In this document: in pieces, positions 8,601 through 15,586 of the stretch
Numbering within the stretch: the stretch's first letter is position 1
Layout of the letters: the number at the start of each line of letters is the position of its first letter
Origin: Phytohabitans sp037414955
GTDB lineage: Bacteria > Actinomycetota > Actinomycetes > Mycobacteriales > Micromonosporaceae
DNA length: 64,000 nucleotides
Direction of reading: 5' to 3'
NCBI GenBank assembly: GCA_037414955.1
Contig: JBBEWH010000017.1
Coordinates: 1-64,000, forward strand
Notes under the pieces: generated by a model
The model's database searches: none
Told to the model about the DNA's origin: nothing
The model's input: only the letters and a program-made list of their open reading frames with translations
Translations under genes and position numbers: made by a program

Positions 8601-11387
8601 GCCGGCGGGCAGCGTCTGCTCGAAGACGGTCCGCCCGTCGACGGTGATGACCGCAGTGACATCGTCGGTCAGCGCCGCCTTTACCGACAGGGCGCCGGAG
8701 AGGTGGACGGTGCCGGTGACCGGCGCGGTCACCGAGGTGGCCCGCCCGCCCAGCGTGAAGTCCCGCGACGCCTGATATCCGTAGGGGTTCAGGCCGTTGA
8801 CGTCGGTGGTGTCCGGGACACCGGTGTAGGTCACCTGCGGATCCCACGCCACCTTGTCGAACGCGCCGTCGGCGTTGGACTGCACCCGGAAGTACAACCG
8901 CTCACCCCGCTTGACCGCGACACTGCCCACATCGGATGGGGTGTGCGCGGCGTAGTCGGTGGCGCCGATCTGCCGCGACCACAACTCGCTGGCCTCTCGC
9001 TGGATAGCCACCCGGACGCCGTCGGCCTTGGTGTACGCGGCCCGTTCCGCGCTGGTGTCCTCCACCAGCCGCACATCGCCACTGACCCGGATCGTGCCGT
9101 CGAACGGCGCCACCCACCGGCGCACCGTGTCCACCAGCGGATGCGAGTCGGTCTGCCGCTCCCGGTCGGCGGTGAAGTCCCTGATCAGGTCGCTTGCGTC
9201 CACCGGCGCCGAGCCGATCGGCACCGGGGTGTCGCCGGACGCGCCGTACACCGGTGCCCCGTCCGGGCCGATCCGTCCGAACAGGACCGCATCGCCGTTG
9301 ACCAGGTCCGTGATGCCGTCACTGTTAACGTCGGTGAGGTACCGGTCGGTGGTGGTGAACGTGTCGACAAAGTCGAGTTGGGCCGCTACGCCGATATAAC
9401 TCTCCACACCCGCGGTGAGGGTGTCGCTGCTCTGCCGCAGGATGCCCGGCAGGTTACGCAAAGCCGTGACGTCGTCGCTGAACCGCGGCTGGCCGCCCGG
9501 CCGGGACAGGTTCTTGCGGTACACCATGCCGCTGTCGCCGCGGAACACCTTGTCCGGCAGGTTGTCGCCGTCCACATCAACCAAGGCCAGCAGGCCGGTC
9601 TCCTCGGCGCTGCTGAACCCGGTCTTCACCCCCACCGAGCCGGACTTGCGCGCGACCGGGCCGGCACCGACGTACAGGTGCCCACCGGCGCTGGTGCTGG
9701 TGTTGCCGTTCAACGCGCCGGCCTCACCGGCACCACCGATCGGGCCGCTGACCGCGTCGTTGCCCAGATTGTCGTCAGGGGAGTTCCAGCCAACCCGTTC
9801 GAACGCCCGGTACGCGCCCGAACCGTCGCGGATGTCGTCGAAGTATTCGAGGGTGTGGGTGGTGAACGGCTGACCGTTCTCATCGAACTGGGTAATCGAC
9901 TTCAACAGCGTCTTACCGAACGCGCCCGTCGTGTAGCCGAGTTCGTACTGCCGGATCGGCAGGTTGTCCAGCGTGACCTCGACACGACGCAGCAGGTCGG
10001 CGGTGACCCGCTTGAACCCGCCCCGGGCGTCGATCGTGACATCCGGGCGGCGTGGCTCCTCCAGCTCCCGGTCGCGGATGAAGGTGACCGCGTACGGGCC
10101 GTCCGTGTCACCGTCCCCGGCGTAGGTGATCTTCTGCAGGTACAGGTTCCGGCCAGGCACGGAACCACCCGTCACACCCGCGTCGTCCTGCCGGACGGTG
10201 TGGTAACGCATGACATTGCCGTGCGCGTCACGCATCTCCCGCAGCGCCCACTGGAACACGTTGCCGGCGTCGTCGGCCAGGGTGGACTGCGCCGTGCCGC
10301 CGTAGAACGACCGGGTCCCGGCCTTGTCGACAACCTCCCAGGAGTAGTTCTTCGGCGAGTTGCCGTGCCGCACGATCCGGGCGAACCCGCCCTCGACCCG
10401 GGTGTGGAACACCTTCTCCGCCGACCGCGCCCGCAACGCGCCCCGGTGCGCCACCGGCGTGAGCTGCTGCCCGCCGACCACGTACGTCTCGGTCTCCAGC
10501 CCGGCGTCGTACCGCGGCACGCCCCAGCGGCCGTCCACCGTGATCGAGGGCAGCGGCACATCCCAGCCCAGGCCGAGCCAGCCGTTGCCACCAGCCGAGC
10601 CGTACGCCACCGCGAGTTCCGGTTGCAGGCCGCCCCGGCCGGGCGGCACCTCGATCGGGTACGACAGCTGGGCGTCACCGGTGCTGGTCGCGCCCGGCGC
10701 GCTCACCAGGTTCACCCCGGTGCCCGGGTTAGCAGCCTCCAGGTCCTTGATCTGGGTCGGGTTGAACGACGTGTTCTCCGCGTGCTCCGGCACCGTCACC
10801 ACCGCGTTCACCATGTCGGTGAAGTGGTCGGTGCGGGACACTACGACGTGCTTCTTCTCGTCGACCCGGATCCGCTCCAGCGGCCGCCAGCAGCCGCTGG
10901 GCTCGTCGAAGTAGTAGGTGTGCACGTCCTCCGCGTCGAACGCGACGCCCACCCGCGCCGGGTCGTACGGGATGGAGACCTCGACCGCGCGCTGGAACCG
11001 GAACGGGTGCGGGGTGAACCGGTACCCCTGCCGGGGCCCCTTCGTCACGTTCGTCATGCCGGCGTCCAGCGGCGGCAGCTCCGCCGTGGTCAGCGGCGTG
11101 ATGCCGATCCGCACCGGGCCCGCGGTCGCCCCCTCACCCACCGCCAGCGCCGCGCCGTCGTAGGACAGCGTCGCCGCCTCGGCCACCACAGCCTGGTACT
11201 CCGGCACGATCGCCGCCGTCGTCGAAGCCGGCGCGGACAACCCACACGAAACCGGGGCCACGAGACCGGCCGGAGCCGCCACCACATCGGATGGCGACCG
11301 TCCACTCGCGGTGAGGCCCCCAGCGACTAACGCCAGAACCGCCAATCCGACAACGACGCGCCCGCCGGGCGCTGCGTTCAGCTTCAT
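2688..11387 (-). CDS. SpvB/TcdB-Rhs polymorphic toxin with NucA/NucB-like DNase tip
   Basis: A 2,899-residue exported toxin. The ATG at 11387 is chosen over the upstream in-frame start at 11477 because GGGGAGA lies 8 nt ahead and a signal peptide follows at once (MKLNAAPGGR, hydrophobic to about residue 25). Order: N-terminal beta region; SpvB domain (YPIEVPPGRGGLQPELAVAYG, then GWDVPLPSI and RWGVPRYD); at least six FG-GAP/VCBS calcium-type repeats (LVDVDGDNLPD, LLDINGDGLPDRV, LTDVNGDGLADRV and others); YD repeats; the Rhs core ending YQFSGKELDQETGLHYFGARYYD and FTDPDG. The last 232 residues are the variable tip. It carries RMPTIARHVQTALDAG, NRxxxxxxxDANRAA, CDEFPFAST (2826-2834) and VPEWEQRRQAGSL, the layout of NucA/NucB nucleases. 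The shell would be cleaved after DPDG to release the tip. How it leaves the cell envelope is not evident. Confidence 0.9.
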   Translation of the reverse strand: MKLNAAPGGRVVVGLAVLALVAGGLTASGRSPSDVVAAPAGLVAPVSCGLSAPASTTAAIVPEYQAVVAEAATLSYDGAALAVGEGATAGPVRIGITPLTTAELPPLDAGMTNVTKGPRQGYRFTPHPFRFQRAVEVSIPYDPARVGVAFDAEDVHTYYFDEPSGCWRPLERIRVDEKKHVVVSRTDHFTDMVNAVVTVPEHAENTSFNPTQIKDLEAANPGTGVNLVSAPGATSTGDAQLSYPIEVPPGRGGLQPELAVAYGSAGGNGWLGLGWDVPLPSITVDGRWGVPRYDAGLETETYVVGGQQLTPVAHRGALRARSAEKVFHTRVEGGFARIVRHGNSPKNYSWEVVDKAGTRSFYGGTAQSTLADDAGNVFQWALREMRDAHGNVMRYHTVRQDDAGVTGGSVPGRNLYLQKITYAGDGDTDGPYAVTFIRDRELEEPRRPDVTIDARGGFKRVTADLLRRVEVTLDNLPIRQYELGYTTGAFGKTLLKSITQFDENGQPFTTHTLEYFDDIRDGSGAYRAFERVGWNSPDDNLGNDAVSGPIGGAGEAGALNGNTSTSAGGHLYVGAGPVARKSGSVGVKTGFSSAEETGLLALVDVDGDNLPDKVFRGDSGMVYRKNLSRPGGQPRFSDDVTALRNLPGILRQSSDTLTAGVESYIGVAAQLDFVDTFTTTDRYLTDVNSDGITDLVNGDAVLFGRIGPDGAPVYGASGDTPVPIGSAPVDASDLIRDFTADRERQTDSHPLVDTVRRWVAPFDGTIRVSGDVRLVEDTSAERAAYTKADGVRVAIQREASELWSRQIGATDYAAHTPSDVGSVAVKRGERLYFRVQSNADGAFDKVAWDPQVTYTGVPDTTDVNGLNPYGYQASRDFTLGGRATSVTAPVTGTVHLSGALSVKAALTDDVTAVITVDGRTVFEQTLPAGQAGEIPIDRDVTVEQGQRLQWRVRVDSAVDLGQIGWTPTAEYPSGQVIQPPYDVDMYPTNSLSAPQESYTVPTDGTLIVVPALAVDDPALDARVVFTVKKRGELLTKKVIDVTDGHAPDPADMRLAVPVTAGDELFFDFSTLNQQLAAKLSGQSVQVGYDDLTLAPAPSAVHSAATEGAFAQPYRGWGVVGYNGNRDRAGQPIAQDALVIDDSYRDQLPTDVDPQRDKDEFTADPRVTPPKVFAFSPAPTDQRWEAGDHLWAGKDMSSSSRLGTQALTAPLAADFDGVTAVPRVSRSSQISLTGGAGVGVISIGGSVASGDSVGELDYLDMNGDRFPDVVGAGGIQYTDPTGQLGSTRASTPDGEVRRGSTVTGNAGAGSAARTISTGRGYAAPPADTTANTSTSGNDLPPLGIGGNLGTGESSGKYDLLDINGDGLPDRVYADGKAALNLGYRFAAPEPWPGGTLNDGNTSNAGVNIGFNTDFYGFAGGASFSQSHSSTESSLTDVNGDGLADRVFDGNPIRVALNTGSGFAPPTPFLGSLSGVNADANARLGAGAYVVIPACIGLIIGGCVITNPGADTSTGVSRAEQALRDIDGDGYVDHLRSTKDSELVVAQNQTGRTNLLKQVKRPMGSRIDLDYTRDGNTFGQPNSKFVLSRVAVHDGQSGDGQDAQLTTFRYAGGTFDRLEREFRGYQKIVEEHRDPGAADAIHRTITREFRTDSHYTQGLPTRTLVADAAGNPFQETTSTYLLRDVSSPSTAADPASTTATIFPQLVRTDQRFFEGQATPGKSTFQELSYDEVGNLIRTLEAADAGPGDDVETKIRYTAEDAACKATGIVGTAKAVDVRGNGALMRHRESTVDCANGNVTQHRATLANGDKAITDLTYFPDGNLKSVTGPANEKDQRYRLEYEYDPATTTHVTATKDSFGYRSTAAYNLKYGLVETSTDINNQRLRNYYDAVGRLDMVIAPRETAENHPTIDIEYHPEAAVPYAVTRHIDRNSDGSIKTDSIDTITFTDGLKRATQVKKDATVTTGPDTPPANVMTISGRTVFDFLGRAVEQFYPTTEPKGPTNNRFRPAFDSVRPTRVSYDVLDRTIRTVLPDETVATNAYGFGPDRAGTTQFETAATDANGNTTRSYTDVRKLTTAVKEANPAGGQPAIWTSYAYDPLGQLTKVVDDKQNVTTAAYDNFGRRTVLDNPDTGKTQTVYDLAGNPIKRITANLAAKHKAIEHEYDFNRLAAIHYPLFDGNDVKYTYGAPGASNNGANRVVEVDDAAGMVKREYGPLGEVTKETRTVSGALDHDASYTTQYKYDTWNRVLQMTYPDGEVLSYHYNSGGLIDGATGVKGSNTYPYLTRLDYDKFEQRTLLQTGNGTRTRYTYDGEDRRLATLQANLPTGAEFQHTNYAYDAVGNITSLENATDKPSKQTFDYDGLNRLTSAQGEYKPTADKTDRYQVSMSYDTINNVTLKDQRHEIVRSSTTAQPATTYRYAYEFKGDQPHAPTDLGPFDLKYDANGNQVSRIDPKNRRQMVWDEENRLACVRDKSAHDDLTLVENSSCPSDTDVRFAYDDQGTRVIKDAGHGNVNVDPNETFSQRKQTRFKHIFIGGTRLVSKVVEPERFVEANQFYFHPDHLGSTGYGTDRDGKIVEHLRYFPSGETWVDESAGAPTPYQFSGKELDQETGLHYFGARYYDAKTAVWQSPDPMLKKYLDGAPAGGVENPVNLAAYTYTNNNPVRFTDPDGLFVRTCDDDTVATPGDCGTILEGGGAGGRGGGGAPDAGPSPVLWLVSGAFHGISAIANLLSTAAAKVSGTQKTPEMTTTDQANWKAQFDQATKKNEDEDPDKLPVIEVDFNRMPTIARHVQTALDAGISPIVNRNMNPTWQDANRAAACPRGWASPLSCDEFPFASTMQGALFGPVFSRAKVPEWEQRRQAGSLTRQWEKNKIPHGGAAMVKVINLPQDWQPIGEVIRKGGP

Positions 11388-11480
11388 GATCCACGTCTCC
11401 CCAGTCGAGTCCCGGCGCCACATTGCCAGTACTCGATGCTGTGAATGTTGTGGTTTTGTTGTGGTGCCTCTAGACACGGC

Positions 11481-11511
11481 TGAGCCGCCGGCGCGCGGCG
11501 CCGGCGGCTCA
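11481..11511 (-). terminator. strong hairpin between S1 protease and Rhs gene
   Basis: A perfect 14-bp stem (TGAGCCGCCGGCGC at 11481-11494 with its complement at 11498-11511) around a GCG loop. It lies 18 bp past the protease stop and about 95 bp before the Rhs start. It should separate transcription of the two tandem genes, leaving the toxin its own promoter in the remaining spacer. Confidence 0.65.
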
Positions 11512-11528
11512 ACCCCACGGTCAATGGA

Positions 11529-12593
11529 TCAGAGCGTGTACCCGAAGTTGTTCATGACCTCGTTCAGCGGCTGGTAGAACGTGGTGCCGCCGACGGTGCA
11601 GTTGCCGCTGCCGCCGGACGTCATGCCGAGCGCGACCGAGTTGGCGAACAGCGACCCGCCGCTGTCACCGGGCTGGGCGCACACGTTGGTGCGGATCAGG
11701 CCGCTGACGGTGCCCTGCGAGTAGGTGACGGACGCGTTGGTCGCGGTCACCGAGCCGCTGCGCACACCGGTCGTGCTGCCGCTGCGCCGCACGGCCTGGC
11801 CGGTGAACGCGTTGCCCACCGACGTGATGTTCTGGGTGCCCGCGTAGAGGTAGACCTGGCTCGGGTGGGCGACGCTGGTGTTGGTGTACCGGACCACGCC
11901 GTAGTCGTTGCCCGGGAAGCTGCTTTGACCCGACACCCGCGTGCCGAGCACCGTGCCGCTGGACGAGCCGCCGCGCCAGGTCGACGCGATGTTGGTGCAG
12001 TGCCCGGCGGTCACGAAGAAGAACGTGCTGCCCTGGCGCACGTTGAAGCCGAGCGAGCAGCGCGAGCCGCCGCCGTAGATGGCCTCCCCGCCGGCGATGA
12101 ACGTCTCGAACGAGCCCGCGGTGGTCTCGAGGCGGACGGCGTCGCCGGCCGCGGCCACCGCAGCCTTGACGGCGTCGAGCTTCGCGCCGGTGACGGTGCT
12201 GTCGACGGTCACCACGACCTGGTTGGTGATGACGTCGGTGTGGCGGGCGGTGCCGGGGACCGCGGCGCTGCGCTCGATCCTGCTGGTGACGGCGTCGAGC
12301 TGAGCGGCGCTGTACTTGACCTGCTTGGCGACGGCACCCGCCGCGCGGGCCGCAGCGGCGGCGGTCGCGTCGGTGACGGTGACGACCATGCGGCCGGTGG
12401 CCGCGTCGAGGTAGGCGCCGCCGGAGCGGGCACCGAGCGTGCTGCTGAGCGCGACGGCGTCGGCCGCGCGTTCGGCCTTCAGCGGCGTGGGTGCCGCCTG
12501 CGCCGCAGTGGGCCACAGGACGCCGCCGAGTAGCAGCGTCGGCGCCGCCAGGATGATGGCGGCACGGCGGGCAGGGAAGCTTGTGGATCTCAC
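11529..12593 (-). CDS. secreted streptogrisin-like S1 protease
   Basis: A 354-residue preproprotease. GTG at 12593 is chosen because GGGAGGAT lies about 8 nt upstream and a signal peptide follows directly (RSTSFPARRAAIILAAPTLL to AQA near 33); the ATG at 12638 would add a non-hydrophobic leader. Residues 36-165 are a pro-region of alpha-lytic/streptogrisin type that normally folds the enzyme and is then removed. The mature part has His198 (VTAGHC), Asp230 (PGNDYG) and Ser311 (QPGDSGGS). It belongs to the same broad family as the protease at 137-1564 but is shorter and not a recent copy. It lies directly upstream of the Rhs toxin, separated by a hairpin. Confidence 0.9.
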   Translation of the reverse strand: MRSTSFPARRAAIILAAPTLLLGGVLWPTAAQAAPTPLKAERAADAVALSSTLGARSGGAYLDAATGRMVVTVTDATAAAAARAAGAVAKQVKYSAAQLDAVTSRIERSAAVPGTARHTDVITNQVVVTVDSTVTGAKLDAVKAAVAAAGDAVRLETTAGSFETFIAGGEAIYGGGSRCSLGFNVRQGSTFFFVTAGHCTNIASTWRGGSSSGTVLGTRVSGQSSFPGNDYGVVRYTNTSVAHPSQVYLYAGTQNITSVGNAFTGQAVRRSGSTTGVRSGSVTATNASVTYSQGTVSGLIRTNVCAQPGDSGGSLFANSVALGMTSGGSGNCTVGGTTFYQPLNEVMNNFGYTL

Positions 12594-12721
12594 GTGGATC
12601 CTCCCGGGGGTTGGGGTGTGGCTGGCCCGGATATGCACATACCTGGATATCCGGATGCGAGCCAGGCTCTCATCCTGTCCGGAAGATCACAAGAACTAAT
12701 ATTCGGAGTAGGTACGGAGTG

Positions 12722-13888
12722 TTATGAGGCCAGCTCCCGCTCCAACGGGGTGCGGAACCGCGGTGTGACCCGCACGTCCCCGATCCACGCCGACAACCCG
12801 TGCGCGGCCGCCGCGACCGCGTCGGCCTTCTCGCTCCCGATGTCCTCCAGCAGCCGGTACCCGATCTCGCCGTCGCCGCGCTGCGCCCAGCCACCCACGA
12901 TCCGGCCGTCGCTCCACACCGTCGGGCCGATGTTGCCGGACCGGTCGAACAACGTCGGCGAGTGCGCGCCGACGTACCAGGAGCGGCCCGCCCAGCCCAT
13001 CGCGGTCGGGTCCAGCGCGGGCAGCAGCGCCACCCACGGCTCGGGTGCGGGTGTCGGTGCCAGGTCGTCCGCGAGGACCAGGCCGGCGGCGCCGTCGAGA
13101 TCGACCTCGACCGGCGCCAGCGCGGTGAGCGCCTGCTTGGTCTGGCCAGCCGTCCAGCCGGTCCACCAGCGCAGGTCGGCCGCCGTCGCGGGGCCGAACG
13201 CGGCCAGCCACCGGCGCGCCAGCTCGACCCGGGCGTCCGCCTCCGCCAGCTGCGGCATCCCGCCGGGCAGCCAGTCCGCCACCGGTGACCAGCTCCACTG
13301 GCTGCTGGCCCAGGTGCCGCGCGGCCGGCCGCGCACGATCCGGCCGTCCGCGGCCAGCATGAACAACACCCACGTCGTGATGTTCTGCGTGCGCTCGTAC
13401 GCCTTGCCCTCCGCCGCCAGGATCTGGGTACGCAGGCGCGGCTCCGCCGCGGACAGCTGCGCGCCGGTCGCCTGGCCGAGCCGGATCAGCGCCTTCTCGG
13501 CACCGTCCTCGACGTCCGCGAACCACGCCTCGTCACCCACACCGGCCTCGGCCAGGATCTTGGTGTACAGCCGGCGCTGTTTCACCGCGATCGCCTTCGT
13601 GCACGCGGCCTCGACCACCGGCGCCACCTCGACCGGTACCACGAACATGGTGCGCCGCATGCCCAGCATCCGCATGAGCGACCGCCGCTCGTAGAGCGCG
13701 TCCTCGATGTCCGCGACCGTGACGTTGGGAGTCCGGGCCCGGACGGCGAGGAACACCGAAGCCGGATCGGTGGCGTGCAACGCCACCATCCGGCGCGCCG
13801 CCTCGGTGGCGTCCTCGGCCGGCGCCGCCAGCCCGTGCCGCACCGCCAGCCGCGCCCGCCGCTCCGCGGCTCCCATCGTCATCATCAC
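12722..13888 (-). CDS. winged-helix protein of the HTH_42/AlkZ-like superfamily
   Basis: A 388-residue cytoplasmic protein of the HTH_42 (formerly DUF1006) superfamily, which includes the DNA glycosylases AlkZ and YcaQ that unhook interstrand crosslinks. Support: ARLAVRHGL near the N-terminus, RRSLMRMLGMRRTMFVVP, the middle ADLRWWTGW, a LLPALDP motif and TVWSDGRIVGGWAQR near the end. In active enzymes a QxQ or QxD motif follows the first helix; here the matching place reads VALHATDPAS (His38, Thr40), so glycosylase activity is doubtful. The start is one of several clustered ATGs (ATGATGACGATG). It lies convergent with the kinase gene across no obvious promoter, 26 bp from a palindromic element. 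It may be a DNA-binding or AlkZ-like repair protein. Confidence 0.75.
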   Translation of the reverse strand: MMMTMGAAERRARLAVRHGLAAPAEDATEAARRMVALHATDPASVFLAVRARTPNVTVADIEDALYERRSLMRMLGMRRTMFVVPVEVAPVVEAACTKAIAVKQRRLYTKILAEAGVGDEAWFADVEDGAEKALIRLGQATGAQLSAAEPRLRTQILAAEGKAYERTQNITTWVLFMLAADGRIVRGRPRGTWASSQWSWSPVADWLPGGMPQLAEADARVELARRWLAAFGPATAADLRWWTGWTAGQTKQALTALAPVEVDLDGAAGLVLADDLAPTPAPEPWVALLPALDPTAMGWAGRSWYVGAHSPTLFDRSGNIGPTVWSDGRIVGGWAQRGDGEIGYRLLEDIGSEKADAVAAAAHGLSAWIGDVRVTPRFRTPLERELAS

Positions 13889-13913
13889 CGGACCGTCCTA
13901 CCACACCCCTTTC

Positions 13914-13969
13914 CATGATCAAGGCGTCCTTCAAGTAGCTATAACGACTTGAAGGACGCCTTGATCATG
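13914..13969. repeat. 56-bp palindromic element, copy 2
   Basis: Lies between the divergent starts of the winged-helix gene and the Ser/Thr kinase gene, so here it cannot be a terminator at a gene end. The arms match except near the apex (AAGTAG against AAGTCG). It ends 24 bp before the kinase start and must overlap or abut promoters of both genes. Confidence 0.85.
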
Positions 13970-13993
13970 GGAGGTTTCAGGTTAAATAGGGGC

Positions 13994-15535
13994 GTGTCGG
14001 TTGCTATCGGAAGTTCCGCCGGACGGCGCATTGGCGGATACGTGCTGGCGGAACGGATCGGCAGCGGCGCCACGGGCACGGTCTGGCGCGCTCTCGACGA
14101 GGGCAGCGGCGAGCAGGTGGCGGTCAAGCTCCTCCGCGAGGAGCTGGCCACCCAGCCCAAGACGGTGCTGCGGTTCACGCAGGAAGGCGCGATCCTCACC
14201 GCGCTGCGGCACCCCAACGTCGTCCGGGTCCGCGAGCTCCTCACCACCGGCGGGTCGTTGGGCCTCGTCATGGACCTGGTACCCGGCGGCAGCCTGCGGG
14301 ACCGGCTGCGCGACTGCCACACCGTGCCCCCCGTCGAGGCGGCCACGATCCTGGCCGGCGTCGCTGCGGCGCTGGCCGAGGCGCACGCGGCCGGCGTCGT
14401 CCACCGCGACCTGAAGCCCGACAACGTGCTGCTCGGCGCGCCGGGTGCCGCGGACCCGGAGGTGCGACTCACCGACTTCGGCATCGCCCGGGTGCTCGAC
14501 TCGCCCGGGCTCACCACCACCGGCGCGCTCGTCGGCACCCCGAACTACCTCGCCCCGGAGGTCATCAACGGCGACGTGCCCACGACGGCGGCGGACGTGT
14601 ACGCCTTCGGCGTGCTCCTCTACGAGCTGCTGGCCGGACGGCCGCCGTTCGCCGGCGGGCCGTCCGGCGCGGTGCTCGGCCGCCACCTGGAGCGCGCGCC
14701 GCGCCGCCAGGACGGGATGCCGGCCGCCCTGTGGCAGGTGATCGAGGAGTGCACGGCCAAGGCGCCCGAGCGCCGGCCGCGCGCCGCCGACCTGGCGGAC
14801 CGGATGCGCGCCCTGGCCGCCGACCTGTCCGGCGCGCCGCCACCCCCGCTGGCTGCGGCGAAGCCTGTCGGCCCCCGCCACCTCCGCCGCGCAAGGAAGG
14901 GTCCCTTCCTATCGTTTTCCGCATATAAAGGGTCCCTTCCTCGCTTCCGGGTCGTGGGGACGGCGGTGGCGGTGGTGGCGTGTCTCGTCGCGGGCGCGGG
15001 GGTGCTCTCCGCACGGCGGGACCGCCCGGTCGCGCCGCCCTCGGCGGCGCCGGCCACCAGCGCCTCGCCGTCCGCCACGCCGGTCGCCACCGCGCCCAGC
15101 CGGGCCGCCGTCACCCGGCGGGCGGCGCCGCAGCACCGCGCCGCCGGCCGCACCCAGGTGGCCGAGGCCGCGCCCCGGTCGTACGGGCCGTGGCGGTGCG
15201 CCCAGTACGCCTGGCAGTTCGGCCACCCGGCGATGGCGCAGCCGTGCCAGTCCACCGGACCAGGGGTGCGCCTCACCGGCAAGCTGCGCGCCATGGAGGG
15301 CCTGCGGGTCGACGTGACGATGTCACTGGTGGACGCCGCGTCGGGGCGCACCGCGGCCGGGCCGTTCAGCTGCCGGGGCCTGACGTTCGCCAAGCGGGGC
15401 GAGGAGCGCACCTGCGGGCCGTTCACGGCGAAGCCGGCGCGCGGCCGCTACGCCGTCGTGCAGACCTGGCGCTACCAGGGCGAGTCCCGGCTCGGACCGG
15501 GCACCGCCCGCACCGCCCCCTTCACCTACCCATGA
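13994..15535 (+). CDS. receptor-like Ser/Thr protein kinase
   Basis: A 513-residue membrane-anchored Hanks-type kinase. GTG at 13994 gives a domain start close to the N-terminus (GGYVLAERIGSG). Visible motifs are Gly-rich loop GSGATGTVWRA, Lys45 (VAVKLL), HRDLKPDN with Asp139, DFG at 161-163 and GTPNYLAPEV. A proline-rich linker leads to one transmembrane helix at about 320-340 (VVGTAVAVVACLVAGAGV), followed by a Ser/Thr/Ala-rich stretch and an extracellular domain of about 120 residues with paired cysteines. No PASTA repeats are seen. Residues about 301-317 (RKGPFLSFSAYKGSLPR) are encoded by a palindromic repeat inserted in frame. The stop codon lies inside a 56-bp element shared with the convergent Kelch gene. 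Confidence 0.92.
   Translation: MSVAIGSSAGRRIGGYVLAERIGSGATGTVWRALDEGSGEQVAVKLLREELATQPKTVLRFTQEGAILTALRHPNVVRVRELLTTGGSLGLVMDLVPGGSLRDRLRDCHTVPPVEAATILAGVAAALAEAHAAGVVHRDLKPDNVLLGAPGAADPEVRLTDFGIARVLDSPGLTTTGALVGTPNYLAPEVINGDVPTTAADVYAFGVLLYELLAGRPPFAGGPSGAVLGRHLERAPRRQDGMPAALWQVIEECTAKAPERRPRAADLADRMRALAADLSGAPPPPLAAAKPVGPRHLRRARKGPFLSFSAYKGSLPRFRVVGTAVAVVACLVAGAGVLSARRDRPVAPPSAAPATSASPSATPVATAPSRAAVTRRAAPQHRAAGRTQVAEAAPRSYGPWRCAQYAWQFGHPAMAQPCQSTGPGVRLTGKLRAMEGLRVDVTMSLVDAASGRTAAGPFSCRGLTFAKRGEERTCGPFTAKPARGRYAVVQTWRYQGESRLGPGTARTAPFTYP
14893..14941. repeat. AAGGGCCCCTT-family hairpin inside the kinase gene
   Basis: A 49-bp palindrome within coding sequence: AAGGAAGGGTCCCTT at 14893-14907 and AAAGGGTCCCTTCCT at 14927-14941. 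Apart from the central T it matches the two intergenic hairpins at 20343-20389 and 61032-61077. It keeps the kinase frame open and codes the juxtamembrane residues next to the transmembrane helix. Confidence 0.8.
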
Positions 15536-15586
15536 TCAAGGCGTCCCTCACGCTGTCCTAGCGACATGAGGGACGCCTTGATCATG
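15531..15586. repeat. 56-bp palindromic element, copy 3
   Basis: Sits between convergent genes and contains the stop codons of both: the kinase TGA at 15533-15535 and the Kelch TGA (complement of 15582-15584). The stem variant CCCTCA is matched by TGAGGG in the other arm. It is the simplest case of an element closing two open reading frames. Confidence 0.88.
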
